From the NCBI GenBank assembly GCA_029883255.1, contig JAOUJL010000061.1, positions 1 to 7,840 of the forward strand: a DNA stretch of 7,840 nt, in the 5' to 3' direction. The position numbers and the translations under genes were made by a program. Below the pieces are notes generated by a model. It saw nothing but the letters and a program-made list of their open reading frames with translations. It made no database searches and was not told the DNA's origin. The stretch's first letter is position 1, and each line of letters starts with the position of its first letter. The stretch is from Candidatus Bathyarchaeota archaeon. GTDB taxonomy: Archaea; Thermoproteota; Bathyarchaeia; Bathyarchaeales; Bathyarchaeaceae. This document shows positions 5,573 through 7,840 of the stretch, piece by piece.

Positions 5573-5594
5573 ATGCGAATTTAGAGACCTTATG

Positions 5595-6131
5595 TTACGT
5601 TTGTCTATTGCTTGTTCTCTCGGGTGCCCTTGTTACAGGTTTTCCGTCTTTATAGGAACATCGAATTCCATATTTTCTGACAGCTTCAACGCACAGAGCA
5701 GGATCGCATAGAGTTGTACTGAGATATTTTTCTCCTCCATGTGGAGCCATAATCACCATTACGCCTCTCTGGACTTCCTCTGCCTTTTTTCTTGAGACAT
5801 GAAAAATTGCGCCGGAGCTGGGTCCAACGAATATACCTTCTTGAAGAGCCAAGAGCCTTGCTGACTCCTCGGCGTCCGTAAGAGAAGCCGTATAGACCTC
5901 ATCTACAGATTCACGTCGCCAAATTGCTGGAACATACTGTGTCTGCAGGTTCTTCAAGCCCTGAATCGCTGTGCCAGGTTCAGGTTGGACAGCGACTACT
6001 TGAATGTCAGGATTGTATTCTCTCAGTCTTTTGGAGACTCCCATCAGTGTGCCGCTTGTGCCTATTCCAGCCACGCGCGCGCGCACCATCGGCGTGTTTC
6101 CAATAAGGTCAAGAATATTTTCCACAATCAC
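5595..6131 (-). pseudogene. cysK: Cysteine synthase (CysK/CysM) gene with a large internal in-frame deletion
   Basis: The 178-residue frame begins as a normal O-acetylserine sulfhydrylase (MIVENILDLIGNTPMVR, 1-17) and jumps at residues 17-20 straight to the later part of the fold: VAGIGTSGTLMGV (20-32), the phosphate/PLP contact GPSSGA (103-108) and APHGGEKYLST (129-139). Family members have about 300-320 residues, with some 150 between these two parts. The missing part contains the lysine that holds PLP (in the SVK/KDR region) and the asparagine loop, so the product cannot be an active synthase. The junction codons V16-R17-A18-R19-V20 are the CG tract itself. The frame is kept, and the start (GTG) has a good ribosome site. 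Either a genuine deletion or an assembly collapse would explain it. Confidence 0.85.
6074..6084. repeat. Alternating CG tract 6 (CGCGCGCGCGC) at the cysteine synthase deletion point
   Basis: The longest tract of the window, 11 bases of strict CG alternation within 15 bases of purine/pyrimidine alternation (6072-6086). On the coding strand it reads GTGCGCGCGCGCGTG and encodes V-R-A-R-V exactly where about 150 residues of the enzyme are missing. Confidence 0.85.
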
Positions 6132-6136
6132 TTACG

Positions 6137-6142
6137 TCACCC
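6137..6142 (-). promoter_or_regulatory. Ribosome binding site of the cysteine synthase gene
   Basis: GGGTGA on the minus strand, five bases before the GTG start at 6131. It shows that the 5' end of this broken gene is intact. Confidence 0.6.
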
Positions 6143-6216
6143 TTTACATCTCAGTTAGCCCTTTATGATTCCATGATACCGTTATAATCGTTTTGACCGA
6201 CAGAATCAAGCCTACC

Positions 6217-6223
6217 CGCGCGC
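6217..6223. repeat. Alternating CG tract 7 (CGCGCGC)
   Basis: Seven alternating bases flanked by CC and C, in the gap upstream of the broken cysteine synthase gene. It includes GCGCGC at 6218-6223. Confidence 0.65.
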
Positions 6224-6303
6224 CAATTACATGAATATCACGTGTAAGATCGGGAGGTTAGAGGGAAATTGTGTTAATTTTCGCGTGCTCGTTCATTCCA
6301 GCT

Positions 6304-7089
6304 CTAAAGTATGCACTCTGTCACTGGCTGCTCAGCGATTTTCAGTGTTTTGATGGTTTTCGGATTCAGAGTAAACTCTTTTCCTCCAACTATTTTCAAG
6401 CTAGCTTGGATACCGCTGTTTTTGATTTCGATTATGTTGTACGAGTTTTGATAGAATCCTCTTAGTCTGTTGGTTGATACCGTACCAGCATAGAATATGT
6501 TCATCTTGCCCATGTTCCACACCCACGGGCGGTGACGGTGACCGCATAACACTAGGTCGGCACCATGTGAAATCAGACTCCAAAGAACGTCGCCGGCGTC
6601 TGAGATAATGTTTTTCTCCATTCCTGTATCAGGAACAGGCAGGAGGTGATGATGTAAAGTTACAATCTTGGTTCTATCTGCATATTTGTCTAAACACTCT
6701 TTCATCCAAAGTCTTTGGCGATAACCGACTTCGCCGCCGTCTTGATCTGGTCGAGAAGAGTTCAAGCCGATGAGAACGACATCTTCAAATTCTCTAGCTG
6801 AAGAAGGTTCTCCGAAGAAACTTGGGAACAACCGGTAACCCGTGGTTCTGGAGTCGTGATTCCCGCTTCCTATCAGTAGATGCTTGCATTTCAGCAATTG
6901 AATATAGCGTTTTGCCTCTTGAAATTCCTCGAATAGACCGTTCTCCGTCAGGTCGCCTGTGATAACAATCACATCCGGTCCAAGATCACTTATCTCGTCA
7001 ATTGCCTGAAGTAGAATATCCCTTTCGAATCTGGGACCACAGTGGATGTCAGACATGTGCACGAGCAACAAACAATTCTCTTTACCCAT
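6304..7089 (-). CDS. Calcineurin-like metallophosphoesterase (CpdA/Icc-like)
   Basis: A 261-residue protein with the complete two-metal phosphoesterase signature: SDIHCG (13-18, D14 and H16), TGDLTENG (44-51, D46), GSGNHD (74-79, N77 and H78), LHHHLLP (145-151) and CGHRHRPW (182-189, H184 and H186). Order and length match the CpdA/Icc group of cyclic nucleotide and other phosphodiesterases. There is no signal peptide or membrane segment, so it is cytoplasmic. The substrate cannot be read from sequence. ATG 7089 was chosen because GGTGG sits five bases upstream; a GTG at 7098 is in frame but lies inside that ribosome site. It stands alone between two CG-rich gaps. Confidence 0.9.
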   Translation of the reverse strand: MGKENCLLLVHMSDIHCGPRFERDILLQAIDEISDLGPDVIVITGDLTENGLFEEFQEAKRYIQLLKCKHLLIGSGNHDSRTTGYRLFPSFFGEPSSAREFEDVVLIGLNSSRPDQDGGEVGYRQRLWMKECLDKYADRTKIVTLHHHLLPVPDTGMEKNIISDAGDVLWSLISHGADLVLCGHRHRPWVWNMGKMNIFYAGTVSTNRLRGFYQNSYNIIEIKNSGIQASLKIVGGKEFTLNPKTIKTLKIAEQPVTECIL

Positions 7090-7094
7090 TTTAA

Positions 7095-7099
7095 CCACC
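7095..7099 (-). promoter_or_regulatory. Ribosome binding site of the phosphoesterase gene
   Basis: GGTGG on the minus strand, five bases before ATG 7089. It favours this start over the GTG at 7098. Confidence 0.6.
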
Positions 7100-7109
7100 T
7101 AAAACGGAA

Positions 7110-7143
7110 GGAAACGAGCAGACGCGTGCGAGCGAGCGTTTCC
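7110..7143. repeat. CG-rich inverted repeat upstream of the phosphoesterase gene
   Basis: GGAAACG (7110-7116) and CGTTTCC (7137-7143) are a perfect 7-bp inverted repeat. The 20 bases between them are CG-rich, include ACGCGTGCG, and contain GAGC/GCGAGCGAG iterations. It lies immediately upstream of the phosphoesterase ribosome site, so it may be an operator or 5'-leader hairpin. It may also be a degenerate member of the CG-tract set. Confidence 0.4.
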
Positions 7144-7385
7144 AACCCAATTACTTGTGGCGATACATCTCTCTAACGCGTTTGAAAAAGAAGCTCGGGA
7201 TATTCCTCAAACCCATCAGATTTCGCCTTCGATTATAGGCTTCCCCTGTAAATATAAACATTTTGGCGGTCTCGTAAAACACAAATCCACATCAAATGAT
7301 TGCCAAGAGGTTCTCAGCATGCGCTTGGGTTACCCAACGAAGACTAGGCCGTTCCTTAGCTAGGATCATTAGACAAGTTACCTTT
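7144..7385. other. Gap between the phosphoesterase and carB
   Basis: No recognised gene in 242 bases. On the minus strand two short frames can be read. One at 7292-7369 starts shortly after the carB stop with an AAAGGT-like ribosome site (25 residues, MILAKERPSLRW…). The other at 7151-7261 gives 36 residues ending KRVREMYRHK. Neither matches a family I know, and both may be remnants or chance. ACGCG occurs at 7176-7180, but there is no long CG tract. Confidence 0.3.
7251..7258 (-). promoter_or_regulatory. TATA-like box, possible promoter of the phosphoesterase
   Basis: TTTATATT on the minus strand, about 160 bp upstream of the phosphoesterase start. It would give a leader of roughly 135 bases carrying the inverted repeat at 7110-7143. 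It is weak support on its own. Confidence 0.25.
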
Positions 7386-7840
7386 CTAGGTAAAATACTC
7401 ATTCCACGATTTCATCTGGAATGGTCCTTTTCTCCTTTGTTCAATCGCTTTTGTGAGGGCTTCAGCCAGTTCAATATTCAGTATCGTGGGGATGTTGAGG
7501 TCGATTGCCTCTCTGCTGATGCGGTAGTTGCATTCTCTTTCGATGTAGTCACCTTCAACAGGAGTAGTGATAACCAAGTCTATTTTCCGGTTGACCAAGT
7601 AGTCTGAGATATTCAGCACCTTGTCTTCATACTTTAGGGCTCTTGCCGCAATTCCGTTCTCCAACAGAAACTCAGATGTTCCAGGGGTTGCATATATTCT
7701 GAAGCCTATTTGATGCAGTCTCCTCGCTATTTCTAGGATTCTCGGTTTAAACTTGTCACAGACGCTGATCAGAACCGAAGAACTCTCCGAAGGTATCTTC
7801 AGTTGAGAGGCGATCAATGATTTTAGCAAGGCATCTGAGA
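7386..7840 (-). CDS. carB: Carbamoyl-phosphate synthase large subunit, C-terminal MGS-like domain (partial)
   Basis: The frame is open through the right edge; about 151 codons are visible of a protein usually over 1,000 residues. The visible part starts with a helical end of the preceding domain (DALLKSLIASQLKIP), followed by a methylglyoxal synthase-like Rossmann domain: SVLISVCDKFKPRILEIARRL, IGFRIYATPGTSEFL, KIDLVITTPVEGD, and ISREAIDLNIP with a terminal helix. In CarB this allosteric domain controls synthesis of carbamoyl phosphate for pyrimidines and arginine. The ending after LAEALTKAIEQ is natural for the family. A TTG at 7827-7829 could be read as a start but lies mid-helix, so the gene continues beyond the window. 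A free-standing MGS-domain protein is less likely. Confidence 0.82.
   Translation of the reverse strand, partial: SDALLKSLIASQLKIPSESSSVLISVCDKFKPRILEIARRLHQIGFRIYATPGTSEFLLENGIAARALKYEDKVLNISDYLVNRKIDLVITTPVEGDYIERECNYRISREAIDLNIPTILNIELAEALTKAIEQRRKGPFQMKSWNEYFT

Larger units (their letters stand above)
6132..6303. other. Gap with stub-like gene ends between the cysteine synthase and phosphoesterase genes
   Basis: No intact gene. On the plus strand, CG tract 7 (6217-6223) leads in one frame into ARQLHEYHV and a stop at 6245-6247, resembling a short gene tail. It is followed by purine-rich GGGAGGT (6252-6258) and GAGGG (6261-6265), the latter five bases before GTG 6271, resembling a gene start. 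That frame encodes VLIF before the CG-rich CGCGTGC (6282-6288), then runs antisense into the phosphoesterase gene. This is a suggestive pattern only. Confidence 0.3.

Noticed and set aside
7157..7363. A 68-residue plus-strand frame in the phosphoesterase-carB gap
   Set aside because: No ribosome site, no domain, low-complexity-like composition, and both neighbouring genes are on the other strand.

Overview
The window looks like archaeal chromosome, most likely from an anaerobic uncultured lineage such as Bathyarchaeia. Supporting signs are a formylmethanofuran dehydrogenase D subunit, the archaeal asparagine synthetase made from a class II tRNA-synthetase core, an Lrp/AsnC regulator, TATA-like boxes, and a mix of Shine-Dalgarno and apparently leaderless starts. 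The phylum is an inference. I recognise no tRNA, rRNA, CRISPR array or insertion sequence.

Layout. 1-126 holds the 3' end of an unrecognised plus-strand gene. 123-977 is a ParB-like DNA-binding protein on the minus strand. 978-1307 is a gap with two CG tracts and coding-like scraps. 1308-1715 is an orphan fwdD. 1971-3822 is a small/large terminase pair of a head-tailed virus; the next gene of that operon starts by a stop/start overlap but is cut off after five codons. 3934-4410 (Lrp/AsnC regulator) and 4516-5505 (asparagine synthetase) are divergent and share an AT-rich control region with two inverted repeats. 5595-6131 is a cysteine synthase gene missing about 150 internal codons. 6304-7089 is a calcineurin-like phosphoesterase. 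7386 to the right edge is the C-terminal MGS-like domain of the carbamoyl-phosphate synthase large subunit.

The most unusual signal is a set of short alternating CG tracts (GCGCGC or longer) at seven places: 103, 1030, 1175, 3833, 5562, 6074 and 6217. None lies inside an intact gene, although intact genes fill about three quarters of the window. Several sit where reading frames break: exactly at the internal deletion of the cysteine synthase gene, just after the start of the gene following terL, and beside small pieces that look like gene ends. They may be scars of DNA loss, a highly iterated palindrome kept between genes, or an assembly effect.

Functionally the genes are a mosaic. Amino-acid and nucleotide metabolism (asparagine, cysteine, carbamoyl phosphate) and one C1-pathway subunit are mixed with a decayed provirus that keeps its packaging genes but shows no portal, capsid or tail genes here. 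Regulator and asparagine synthetase form the only clear functional pair.
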